Source: Maribacter ulvicola | Lineage (GTDB): Bacteria > Bacteroidota > Bacteroidia > Flavobacteriales > Flavobacteriaceae | DNA length: 64,000 bases | Reading direction: 5' to 3' | Assembly: GCF_900155985.1 (NCBI RefSeq) | Contig: NZ_FTMA01000001.1 | Location: 868,001 to 932,000, forward strand | Shown here: positions 42,651 through 51,271 of the stretch, piece by piece | How the letters are laid out: each line of letters starts with the position of its first letter | Numbering within the stretch: position 1 is the first letter of the stretch | Position numbers and translations under genes: made by a program | Notes under the pieces: model-generated | What the model saw: only the letters and a program-made list of their open reading frames with translations | What the model was told of the DNA's origin: nothing | Database searches by the model: none

Positions 42651-43682
42651 ATGTACATCACAATAACACCCCAAAAATTAGGTGGCACTTATAGTCAAAG
42701 TTCGGCGGATTTTGTAGGCTATCTAGAGAAAGAAAATCAAGGGTTGGAACAACAGGATGTAGAACATTTTTTTAACCAATATGGCGATGAAATTTCCGCT
42801 GAAGAAGTAGTCAAAGAAATTGATGGAAACACCGCAAAATTGAAAAAGAAAGAACCCAAGTTTTATTCGATTACCGTAAGCCCGTCAAAGTATGAATTAC
42901 GAAAACTTCAGAACAATAGTCAAGATTTAAAGACCTACACTCGTGAGCTGATGAAGGATTATGTTGCCAGTTTCAATCGGGAAATTAATGGGCGACCTAT
43001 TACAGTCAACGATATAAAATACTACGCAAAAATTGAACACCAACGAAAATTTAAAGGAACGGATATTCAGGTAAAAGAGAACCAACCTTTCGCCACAAAA
43101 ATACTTCAGCTAAAAACAGATATCCGAAATATTCAAGAAGGACGAGCCGACGGAAATATTAAAAAGATGAAAAAGGAAATTGCCAATCTGGAACGGAATG
43201 CACCACATCAATTAAACGGAAAACGGATAGTCCAGGGAATGCCTAAATCGGGAAACCAAAGTCATATCCATATCATCGTGAGCAGAAAAGATGTTTCCAA
43301 TTCTGTTAGTCTTTCGCCTGGTAGTAAACACAAAGCTTCGGAAGTTGAAATGCACGGAAAAAAAGTTAAGCGTGGTTTTGATAGAGATACATTTTTCGCG
43401 AAAGCGGAAAAAACATTTGATAAGACGTTTGGATATAAGCGCAATTACGCAGAGACCTACAGAGCTAAAAAAACCTTTGTAAAAAATCCTAATCTCTATT
43501 TTGCCGCATTGATGAAACTACCGGCAAATGAAAAGGCATTGGCTTTCAAAATGATTACAAAAACAGGATTACCAGTCATTCCAAGTATTCCTGTAAGTCA
43601 GGCACAAATCGCGCTTCGGGTTTTCAAACGTTTAAGACGTGGTGCAGAAATAACAATTAAATCAAGTTCCATCGGAATCTAA
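42651..43682 (+). CDS. DUF5712-type relaxase (MobB/BfmB-like)
   Basis: 343 residues. Opening MYITITPQKLGGTYSQSSADFVGYLEKE and a central NQSHIHIIVSRKD block (about 205-217), with a His-x-His metal site typical of HUH relaxases; Tyr residues in the first half could nick DNA. It should cleave oriT and pilot the strand. It is followed after 5 nt by the coupling ATPase. Confidence 0.82.
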   Translation: MYITITPQKLGGTYSQSSADFVGYLEKENQGLEQQDVEHFFNQYGDEISAEEVVKEIDGNTAKLKKKEPKFYSITVSPSKYELRKLQNNSQDLKTYTRELMKDYVASFNREINGRPITVNDIKYYAKIEHQRKFKGTDIQVKENQPFATKILQLKTDIRNIQEGRADGNIKKMKKEIANLERNAPHQLNGKRIVQGMPKSGNQSHIHIIVSRKDVSNSVSLSPGSKHKASEVEMHGKKVKRGFDRDTFFAKAEKTFDKTFGYKRNYAETYRAKKTFVKNPNLYFAALMKLPANEKALAFKMITKTGLPVIPSIPVSQAQIALRVFKRLRRGAEITIKSSSIGI

Positions 43683-43687
43683 GAGGT

Positions 43688-45268
43688 ATGCAGATAGATA
43701 ATATCATAACGACACTTTCAATTATTGGTTTAACCAGTACTGTTTTCTATGCAATGTTTCGGATATCAAAATATGCGTTTCTTTTAAATAGCATACTGCT
43801 TTCAGTTCTCGTGTTCTATTTGTCCGAAGGAAATGAACTTATGTCCATTTTGCTATATTTGGTTTGTCCTCTAATGCTAATTAATATTGGACTGTATGTT
43901 TTTCTACATAAAACCAAAAGTCCAAAAAATGGCGATAGTAAATACCAAGTCAATTTTGCTACTACCCAAGGAAATTTCAAATTGGATAATATCAAACGTG
44001 GCGCATCCGTCATCGGATCCGCCGGAAGCGGAAAAACCGAAAGTGTCGTTTACGGATTTCTGAAACACTTCCAGAAAGAAGGCTTTTGCGGAATCATTCA
44101 CGACTACAAGGATTTTGAACTGACCGAAATGGCTTATCCTCTTTTCAAGGATAGCGATATTCCGTTTAAGGTCATTTCCTTTGATAAAATCATCCACAGG
44201 GTAAATCCTATCGCGCCATGCTATTTAGAGAACGAGGAAAGCGTAAACGAAGTCTCACGGGTACTGATTGAAAACCTTTTGGAACAAAGAGAAAGTGGAA
44301 CAACTGGCACAACAAAATTCTTTAACGATGCTGCGGAAGGATTGATTGGTGGATTGATTTGGAAATTGAAAACCGACTACCCTAAGTATTGCACACTTCC
44401 ACATTTAATTGCCGTTTACCAATATCTAGATACCGATAGTCTTATCCAATTTCTGGAAACGAATACTACCTCAAGGGCAATGGCGGATGCTTTTATTTCT
44501 GGCAAGGATTCCGAACGGCAGACCGCAGGTGTGAAAAGCACTCTGGCCAATGCGCTAAAACGAATAAGCACACAGCGGATTTTTATGGCATTATCCGCAG
44601 ACGAAGTGCCATTGAATATCAATAGCGAAGATAATCCAGCGGTCATTTCAATAGTCAACAACCCTAAATTTGAAACTTCGTATTCACCCGTCATCGCTAC
44701 CATTATTCATACCATCACCAAGCAAATGAGCGTGAGAAACTCAAAACCATCATTTCTTTTAATGGAAGAAGCGCCTACCATACGACTTTTGAATATGCAC
44801 CGCATTCCAGCAACATTACGTAGTTATAACATCTCAACGATTTATGTGATGCAGGATAAAATACAGAACGATATGATGTATGGCGACAAGGCAAGTAAAG
44901 CGATTTTAAGTAATCTATCCTATCAGTTTTTTGGCAAAGTCAACGACCCGGACACCGCCAAATATTACGAACGTTTTTTTGAAATCATAAAAGACCCAAC
45001 CAAAAGTATAAGTCGTGGGCATAACTTAGATTTTGACACACGAATTACTACAGGCGAAAAGGAAATTCCCAAAATAAGAGCTGATGTGTTTTTTAGACTG
45101 AAACAGGGCGAGTTCATTACGTATGCTGATGGGAAGGATAAGAAAGTTCAATTCAAATTGGCAGATATCCAAAGAGAGTTACCAAAGGAATCGAAACAGT
45201 TTTCTAAAGCTGATTTTGAGACTAATTTTGAACGGGTTTATGATGAGGCGCGGTCAATATTTGATTAA
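43688..45268 (+). CDS. Type IV coupling protein (VirD4/TraG-like ATPase)
   Basis: 526 residues. Two N-terminal membrane helices (about 5-30 and 35-73) and a cytoplasmic ATPase with Walker A GSAGSGKTE (about 111-119), a Walker B-like FLLMEEAPTI segment (about 356-365) and a TraD/TraG C-terminal part. It recruits the relaxase-bound strand to the TraE-N channel. Third gene of the mob operon. Confidence 0.9.
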   Translation: MQIDNIITTLSIIGLTSTVFYAMFRISKYAFLLNSILLSVLVFYLSEGNELMSILLYLVCPLMLINIGLYVFLHKTKSPKNGDSKYQVNFATTQGNFKLDNIKRGASVIGSAGSGKTESVVYGFLKHFQKEGFCGIIHDYKDFELTEMAYPLFKDSDIPFKVISFDKIIHRVNPIAPCYLENEESVNEVSRVLIENLLEQRESGTTGTTKFFNDAAEGLIGGLIWKLKTDYPKYCTLPHLIAVYQYLDTDSLIQFLETNTTSRAMADAFISGKDSERQTAGVKSTLANALKRISTQRIFMALSADEVPLNINSEDNPAVISIVNNPKFETSYSPVIATIIHTITKQMSVRNSKPSFLLMEEAPTIRLLNMHRIPATLRSYNISTIYVMQDKIQNDMMYGDKASKAILSNLSYQFFGKVNDPDTAKYYERFFEIIKDPTKSISRGHNLDFDTRITTGEKEIPKIRADVFFRLKQGEFITYADGKDKKVQFKLADIQRELPKESKQFSKADFETNFERVYDEARSIFD

Positions 45269-45379
45269 CAAATACTAACAAGACGAGGAAAAGTTCTTTT
45301 TTCTATATTAAACTGATTGGATAATATTATATTGAGCATTTATAAAACGAATTATGTGCAAGCTGAAAAAACATAGAAT

Positions 45380-47335
45380 ATGCCAAAAATAATTGACGTT
45401 GGAGTTGAGCAAGACCATATCGAATCTTTAACTAGAGCGAGTGGAATAACAGCAATTTCAGAACTTATATGGAATTCTCTTGATGCCGACTCAACAGAAA
45501 TTAAAATCGAATACGTTAAAAACAAACTCGGCGGATATGAAAATCTTACGGTTATTGATAACGGACTTGGAATTGAATATGCAAGAGCTCAAGACGTATT
45601 TGGTAGATTAGGCGGTTCCGAAAAGAAACTTAAAAACACAAGTCCAAGCGGACGACATTATCACGGAAAGGAAGGAAAAGGAAGATATAAATCGCTTGCA
45701 TTAGGAGATTTAGTAAAATTCACGAGTGTTTATCAAAATGGAGAATCATTAAAGGAATTTACAGTTACGTTTGACCGCAATAATTTATCTCATTCAAACT
45801 TTAGTGATTTAAAAACACTTCCAAATGGAAATACGGAAACAGGTTTTAAAGTTGAGATTCAAAATGTAAATCAAGAAAATGTAAATCAAGCTCTAGATGT
45901 AAAATTCAGAAAGGAAATAGAACAAAAATTTGCTTCCTACTGGATAAACTATTCTGATTTCAATATATATTTTAATGGTAATAAACTAGAATTTGAGTCT
46001 TTAATAAAAAATACGGATGAAACAGATTTCCTCGTAGAGGATGGAGAATTATCATACCGTTTTGTAATCAAAGTAATAGAATGGAGTTTTGACATAAAAA
46101 AGAAAACATATTTATGTAACACCAAAGGAGTTCCATTCAAAGAATTAAATCTTGGTATTCGGTCAACAATTCCTATTTCAATTTTTATACAATCACTTTA
46201 TGTAGAAAAACTACATAGAGAAAATCTAATTGATTTAGAGAATTTTGATGATATTCTACAAGGTGCTTATGGAGAAGCTAAAAAATTCGCCCGTGAATAT
46301 GTTAGAAAACGACTTCATTTATATTCGGGAGAATTCATTAATGAATTAAAATCAAAAGGCCTTTATCCATACAAAGAAAATGCTGATTCACTTGTAGAGG
46401 AAAGCAAACGACAAGTATTTGATATAGTAGCTCTTCAAGTAAATGAATACTTACCAGACTTTGAAAATCAAGATGATAAAAGTAAAAAGTTCACTCTTTC
46501 ACTAATCAAAGAAGCATTAGAGAAAGATTCTTCTTCTCTTCAAAGAATTTTAACAGAGGTAATTGAATTGCCGGATGAAAAAAGGGAAGAACTTGTTGAG
46601 ATTTTAGAAGAAACTTCATTGTCAAGTATTATAGATACAATGACAGAGATTAAGAATAGGTTACGCTTTATTAATGGTCTGGAGGAATTAATTTATAATA
46701 AAGTATTAAACAAAAATGTTTTAGAAAGAAAACATTTACATAAAATTTTAGTTAACGAAACTTGGTTATTCGGAGACGAATATACTTATGGAGTAGATGA
46801 TATTACACTCAAAAATGTTTTAAAAGAATACTTGAAACATTTAGGTAGAACAGATTTCGAAGAAATTGTAACGAGCGAACCCAATACTGAATTAAAAATT
46901 ATTCCAGATGTTTGCCTTTGGAGACAATTCCCGCAAGGGCTTCCAGGACACAAAACCAATTTGATAATTGAATTAAAAAAACCTAAAGTTGATGCTGGAG
47001 TTGAAGAACTTATGCAAATAAAACTTTATGCATCTAGAATATGTAATGATAAAAGATTTCCTAAAGAAAAAACGAAATGGAAATTCCTTTTAATAACTAA
47101 AGATGTTAAGCCAGATATTGAACCAGAATTAGAACAAACTGATAGAAAATATGGACACGTAGTAGCTACAGATTTATATGATGTTTACGTTTTAACTTGG
47201 GGTCATATTTTTAATGAAGCTAGAACTAGGTATGAATTTATAAAGGATAAATTGAACCTAAATTTAATGGATAACAAGCAAAATTTGGATTATTTGAAAT
47301 CAAAATATAGCGAGTATCTGCCAAACCAACTCTAA
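45380..47335 (+). CDS. GHKL ATPase fused to a PD-(D/E)XK nuclease-like domain
   Basis: 651 residues. The N-terminal Hsp90/MutL-type ATP-binding fold has an N-box ELIWNSLDAD (Glu28, Asn32, Asp35), DNGLGI at 60-65 and a G2-type GKEGKGRYKSL at 96-106. The C-terminal part carries PDVCLW (Asp510), then NLIIELKKP with Glu531 and Lys533, the spacing of a PD-(D/E)XK nuclease. A helical region links the two. It lies 81 nt before hsdM, so it is probably part of the defence block. I do not recognise a named defence system with this gene. Mode of action is unknown. Confidence 0.75.
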   Translation: MPKIIDVGVEQDHIESLTRASGITAISELIWNSLDADSTEIKIEYVKNKLGGYENLTVIDNGLGIEYARAQDVFGRLGGSEKKLKNTSPSGRHYHGKEGKGRYKSLALGDLVKFTSVYQNGESLKEFTVTFDRNNLSHSNFSDLKTLPNGNTETGFKVEIQNVNQENVNQALDVKFRKEIEQKFASYWINYSDFNIYFNGNKLEFESLIKNTDETDFLVEDGELSYRFVIKVIEWSFDIKKKTYLCNTKGVPFKELNLGIRSTIPISIFIQSLYVEKLHRENLIDLENFDDILQGAYGEAKKFAREYVRKRLHLYSGEFINELKSKGLYPYKENADSLVEESKRQVFDIVALQVNEYLPDFENQDDKSKKFTLSLIKEALEKDSSSLQRILTEVIELPDEKREELVEILEETSLSSIIDTMTEIKNRLRFINGLEELIYNKVLNKNVLERKHLHKILVNETWLFGDEYTYGVDDITLKNVLKEYLKHLGRTDFEEIVTSEPNTELKIIPDVCLWRQFPQGLPGHKTNLIIELKKPKVDAGVEELMQIKLYASRICNDKRFPKEKTKWKFLLITKDVKPDIEPELEQTDRKYGHVVATDLYDVYVLTWGHIFNEARTRYEFIKDKLNLNLMDNKQNLDYLKSKYSEYLPNQL

Positions 47336-47416
47336 AAAGCTAGTTATAAAAGAAACCAAAAGAGCTATTTTAGCCAACGCACACATACGAATGAAAAAAA
47401 AGGAACAAAATATAAT

Positions 47417-49009
47417 ATGTCAGAAGACCAAAAAAGGAAATTAGAAACACAACTTTGGGGAATAGCCAACCTACTAAGAGGAAAGATAAGTGCAGACGAC
47501 TACCGAGACTACATTCTCGGTTTTATCTTTTATAAGTACCTGAGCGAGAAGCAATATCTGTATGCAACCCAACTACTTTTAGGAGAAGAAGTAACCGATT
47601 ACAAAGAAGTAACTGACACCGAAACACTTGAAGCCATTAGAGAGGAATCGCTTTTAAAGTTAGGTTACTTTTTACAACCGAAAGAATTATTTTCTGAATT
47701 AGCGAAAAAAGGAAATTCCGATACGGAAAGTGAAAGTAATTACATTATCGAGGACTTGCAAGCGGTAATGAACCACATTGAGCAAAGCACAATGGGAACT
47801 GAATCTGAAGAAGATTTCAACGCTTTGTTTGAGGACTTGGATTTGACTTCCACGAAAATTGGTAGAACAGTTGGAGCAAGAAACGAAGTAATTGTAAAAA
47901 TCTTAAATCATCTCGACAAAATCGACTTCAAATTGGAAGATATTGATGCGGACGTTTTAGGAGATGCATACGAATATCTTATCGCAAAATTTGCAGCAGG
48001 AGCAGGAAAATCCGCAGGCGAATTTTATACGCCCCAGCAAGTTTCCAAAATATTAGCCAAAATTGTAACCACAGGAAAAACAAAACTAAAATCAGTATAT
48101 GACCCAACCTGCGGTTCGGGTTCATTATTGCTTCGTGTTGCACGAGAGGTAGAAGATGTGGGCGAATTTTATGGTCAAGAACTGAACCGTACTACGTACA
48201 ACTTGGCTCGAATGAATATGATATTGCACGACATACATTTTCGTGAATTCAGTATCGAGCAAGAAGATACGTTGGAAAATCCGCAACATCTCGAAAAGCG
48301 TTTTGAAGCTGTAGTTGCCAATCCGCCATTTTCGGCACATTGGAAAAGTGATAAAAACCCATTAAACAGCACAGATGAAAGGTTTAGCCAATATGGACGA
48401 TTAGCACCAAAAACAAAAGCAGATTATGCCTTTATCACGCATATGATACATCAATTGGCAGACAACGGAATTATGGCAACCGTAGTGCCGCACGGAGTTC
48501 TTTATAGAGGAGCTGCCGAAGGCGTAATACGTAAATATTTGATTAAAGAACTCAATTATTTAGATGCCGTTATTGGTTTGCCTGTAAACATATTTTACGG
48601 AACATCTATTCCTACCTGTATTTTGGTGTTTAAAAAATGTAGAGAAGTGGATGATAATATTGTCTTTATTGATGCCAGCGGAGAAGACCACTATTTTAAA
48701 AATGGTAACCAAAATGAACTACGTGATGAAGATGTAGAGGAAATTATAAATACGTATCGTACAAGGGAAACTAAAGAAAAATACTCTTATGTAGCAACCT
48801 TGAATGAAATAGATGAAAATGATTATAACCTTAACATTCCAAGGTATGTAGACACTTTTGAGGAAGAGGAAGATATTGTTTTAAACGAGGTAACCGAACG
48901 CTTAATAAATTATGATAATGACCTTGAAGATGTGAACAGCGAAATTATTAGTTTTTGCAATGATTTAGGTATTATACCACCATTTAAAGTAGAAGAAGAT
49001 GGAGAATAA
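47417..49009 (+). CDS. hsdM: Type I restriction-modification DNA methyltransferase subunit HsdM
   Basis: 530 residues. N-terminal HsdM helical domain (opening KRKLETQLWGIANLLRGKISADDYRDYILGFIFYKYLSEK), then an N6-adenine methylase core with SAM motif DPTCGSGSLLLR and catalytic VVANPPFSAHW (NPPF). Part of M2S methylase and of the restriction complex. It overlaps hsdS by 11 nt. Confidence 0.96.
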   Translation: MSEDQKRKLETQLWGIANLLRGKISADDYRDYILGFIFYKYLSEKQYLYATQLLLGEEVTDYKEVTDTETLEAIREESLLKLGYFLQPKELFSELAKKGNSDTESESNYIIEDLQAVMNHIEQSTMGTESEEDFNALFEDLDLTSTKIGRTVGARNEVIVKILNHLDKIDFKLEDIDADVLGDAYEYLIAKFAAGAGKSAGEFYTPQQVSKILAKIVTTGKTKLKSVYDPTCGSGSLLLRVAREVEDVGEFYGQELNRTTYNLARMNMILHDIHFREFSIEQEDTLENPQHLEKRFEAVVANPPFSAHWKSDKNPLNSTDERFSQYGRLAPKTKADYAFITHMIHQLADNGIMATVVPHGVLYRGAAEGVIRKYLIKELNYLDAVIGLPVNIFYGTSIPTCILVFKKCREVDDNIVFIDASGEDHYFKNGNQNELRDEDVEEIINTYRTRETKEKYSYVATLNEIDENDYNLNIPRYVDTFEEEEDIVLNEVTERLINYDNDLEDVNSEIISFCNDLGIIPPFKVEEDGE

Positions 49010-50237
49010 TGTAATACCAGCATTAAGATTTCCTGAGTTTACAGACCAATGGAATTCTGATAAACTCGGCTCAATTGCAACTTTCAGCAAAGGTAAAGGG
49101 ATTTCAAAGGCTGATATTGACGAAAATGGTGCAACGGAATGCATCAGATATGGCGAATTATATACAGTTTACTCAGAAGTAATTTCAGAAATAAAATCTA
49201 AAACCAACCTTGATATTGACAGTCTTGTTTTGAGTGATGCAAATGATGTTATAATACCAGCATCAGGCGAAACTCAAATTGATATAGCAACAGCGTCTTG
49301 TGTTTTGAAGGCAGGCGTTGCATTGAGTGGAGACTTAAACATTATTAAATCTGAAACTGATGGTGTGTTTTTATCTTATTACTTAAACAACGCTAAAAAA
49401 TATAAAATAGCAAGACTTGCACAAGGTATTTCAGTTGTGCATTTGTATTCAAGTCAATTAGCTTCTTTAAACGTCAATATTCCAAGTCCAGACGAACAAA
49501 CCAAAATTTCCGCTTTTCTAATGTCTATTGACAAACGCATTAAAATATTAGAAAAAAAGAAAGCTGAATTAGAGCATTACAAAAAAGGCGTAATGCAAAA
49601 ATTGTTTGCCCGTACTATTCGCTTTAAAAAAGATGACGGTAGTGATTTTCCAGATTGGGAAGAAAAGAAATTAGGCGAATTAGGAGAAACATTCAATGGA
49701 TTAACAGGCAAAACAAAAGTAGATTTTGGAGAAGGAAAACCCTATATCCAATATATGCAAATATTCAGTAATTCTCAAATTGACACATCACAGTTTGGAT
49801 TGGTAAAAATTGAAGATGGAGAAAATCAGAGTAAAGCTCAACTCGGAGATGTGTTTTTCACAACATCATCCGAAACACCAAATGAAATAGGAACTTCATC
49901 AGTTCTAACTGTTGAAGTTGATGAAGTTTATTTAAACAGTTTTTGTTTTGGATATAGACCGAACTCTTTAGATGAATTAGTTCCTGAATTTTCTCAATTC
50001 TTTTTTAGGAGTGAAAATGTGAGAAGAAAGGTAATCAAATTAGCTCAGGGTAGTACTCGCTTCAATATGTCGAAATTAGAGTTAGTGAAAATCAAATTTG
50101 ATTTCCCTAAAAAAGATGAACAAGTAAAGATTGCCAACTTTCTAATTTCTATTGACAAGTCTATAGAAAAGGTAGGTGTTCAAATAGAAGATTCCATTTT
50201 ATTTAAACAAGGACTTTTGCAAAAAATGTTTGTGTAG
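48999..50237 (+). CDS. hsdS: Type I restriction specificity subunit HsdS
   Basis: 412 residues with two target-recognition domains (about 5-155 and 222-370), each followed by a conserved helix (SIDKRIKILEKKKAELEHYKKGVMQKLF and the C-terminal SIDKSIEKVG...LLQKMF). Two complete halves mean a bipartite recognition sequence. It determines the DNA site for HsdM and HsdR. Starts inside hsdM; the next gene begins 2 nt later. Confidence 0.94.
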   Translation: MENNVIPALRFPEFTDQWNSDKLGSIATFSKGKGISKADIDENGATECIRYGELYTVYSEVISEIKSKTNLDIDSLVLSDANDVIIPASGETQIDIATASCVLKAGVALSGDLNIIKSETDGVFLSYYLNNAKKYKIARLAQGISVVHLYSSQLASLNVNIPSPDEQTKISAFLMSIDKRIKILEKKKAELEHYKKGVMQKLFARTIRFKKDDGSDFPDWEEKKLGELGETFNGLTGKTKVDFGEGKPYIQYMQIFSNSQIDTSQFGLVKIEDGENQSKAQLGDVFFTTSSETPNEIGTSSVLTVEVDEVYLNSFCFGYRPNSLDELVPEFSQFFFRSENVRRKVIKLAQGSTRFNMSKLELVKIKFDFPKKDEQVKIANFLISIDKSIEKVGVQIEDSILFKQGLLQKMFV

Positions 50238-50239
50238 TT

Positions 50240-51271
50240 ATGGAAAAAACGAGAGCAGTCATAATAGCAAACAGTAGTTCTTTTAAAGAATTTGAATACT
50301 ATTTTTCTATAATTGAAATAGCGGAAGAATCGGTAAACAAAAAACCTGACGTTACCATCGATTGCTGTAAATCATTAATTGAAGGGGTTTCTAAAACAAT
50401 ATTGATTACGCTTGATAGCAACTATAACAAAAACAACAAGTTAGTTGATGGCGTAAAGGCATTAAAACTGTTTGACAAAGCTATAAAACTAATTTCAAAA
50501 TATGACCAATCGTTGATTGGTAAGGAAACCGAATTTCTATCTAAATCAAGAGAATTGGTGGACACCATCATTAATATAAGGAATGATAGAGGCGAAATAT
50601 CACACGGTAAATTCATTCCAAAGCCAAATGAAATAATTAGTACTTCTGAATTTGCCTTGTTCGTCATCAATTTAACGGATAGCATAGTTTCCTTTATGCT
50701 CAAAATTCTCTTTCAAATCGACATTCCAAAAACAGGAAGAATCGATTATGATGACGAAAAAATGGAAGAATACAACATTTGGCTTGATGACAGTACCGAC
50801 TTTCCAATTAAGAAAGCAAAATATAGTCAGCTTCTTTACGAAAATGATTATGACGAATATGAAAGTAGATATTCAGACGAGTTTTTGAAAACAGATGAAA
50901 CAGAAGAAGAAGTTGAAGAAGAAAAACCAATAGAAACTGAAGTGCCTGAAAAAGCAGTAGTTGAAGTCGAAAAGCCAAAAGAAGAAATAAAAAAATTGGT
51001 AAACACCTTTGATGAAGCCTCTTTTTGGGTTGAACAGACCACAGAGAAAGTGTCAACATTTGCCGAAACTGAAAATCTAAAAACAGGAGAACTAAAAAAT
51101 CTGATAACCGACTATTTGTTTAGCGACAAAAAACCTTTGAGAGATGATGTTGCAATGGCAATGAATGAAAAACCAGCATTAAAGGATAAAGCAAAGATAA
51201 TTGTTCCATTAACTGATAAAATTACCGCTTTTGCTGATAAATTAAAAAATACGACAGAGGAAGAAGAATGA
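50240..51271 (+). CDS. Abi-C-like protein with an HsdR-type C-terminal domain
   Basis: 343 residues between hsdS and hsdR. The N-terminal ~160 residues resemble the abortive-infection C-terminal (Abi-C) family: helices ending in the IRNDRGEISHGK motif (about 113-124). A Glu/Pro-rich linker (about 215-250) leads to ~60 residues that match the end of HsdR: YLFSDKKPLRDD at 292-303, then MNEKPALK. The same segment in HsdR is YLFTEKKPLRDE (from 899). It overlaps hsdR by 4 nt (ATGA). Inferred: an accessory that docks to the methylase through the HsdR-like tail. RNA- or NAD-type effector activity is unproven. Confidence 0.78.
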   Translation: MEKTRAVIIANSSSFKEFEYYFSIIEIAEESVNKKPDVTIDCCKSLIEGVSKTILITLDSNYNKNNKLVDGVKALKLFDKAIKLISKYDQSLIGKETEFLSKSRELVDTIINIRNDRGEISHGKFIPKPNEIISTSEFALFVINLTDSIVSFMLKILFQIDIPKTGRIDYDDEKMEEYNIWLDDSTDFPIKKAKYSQLLYENDYDEYESRYSDEFLKTDETEEEVEEEKPIETEVPEKAVVEVEKPKEEIKKLVNTFDEASFWVEQTTEKVSTFAETENLKTGELKNLITDYLFSDKKPLRDDVAMAMNEKPALKDKAKIIVPLTDKITAFADKLKNTTEEEE

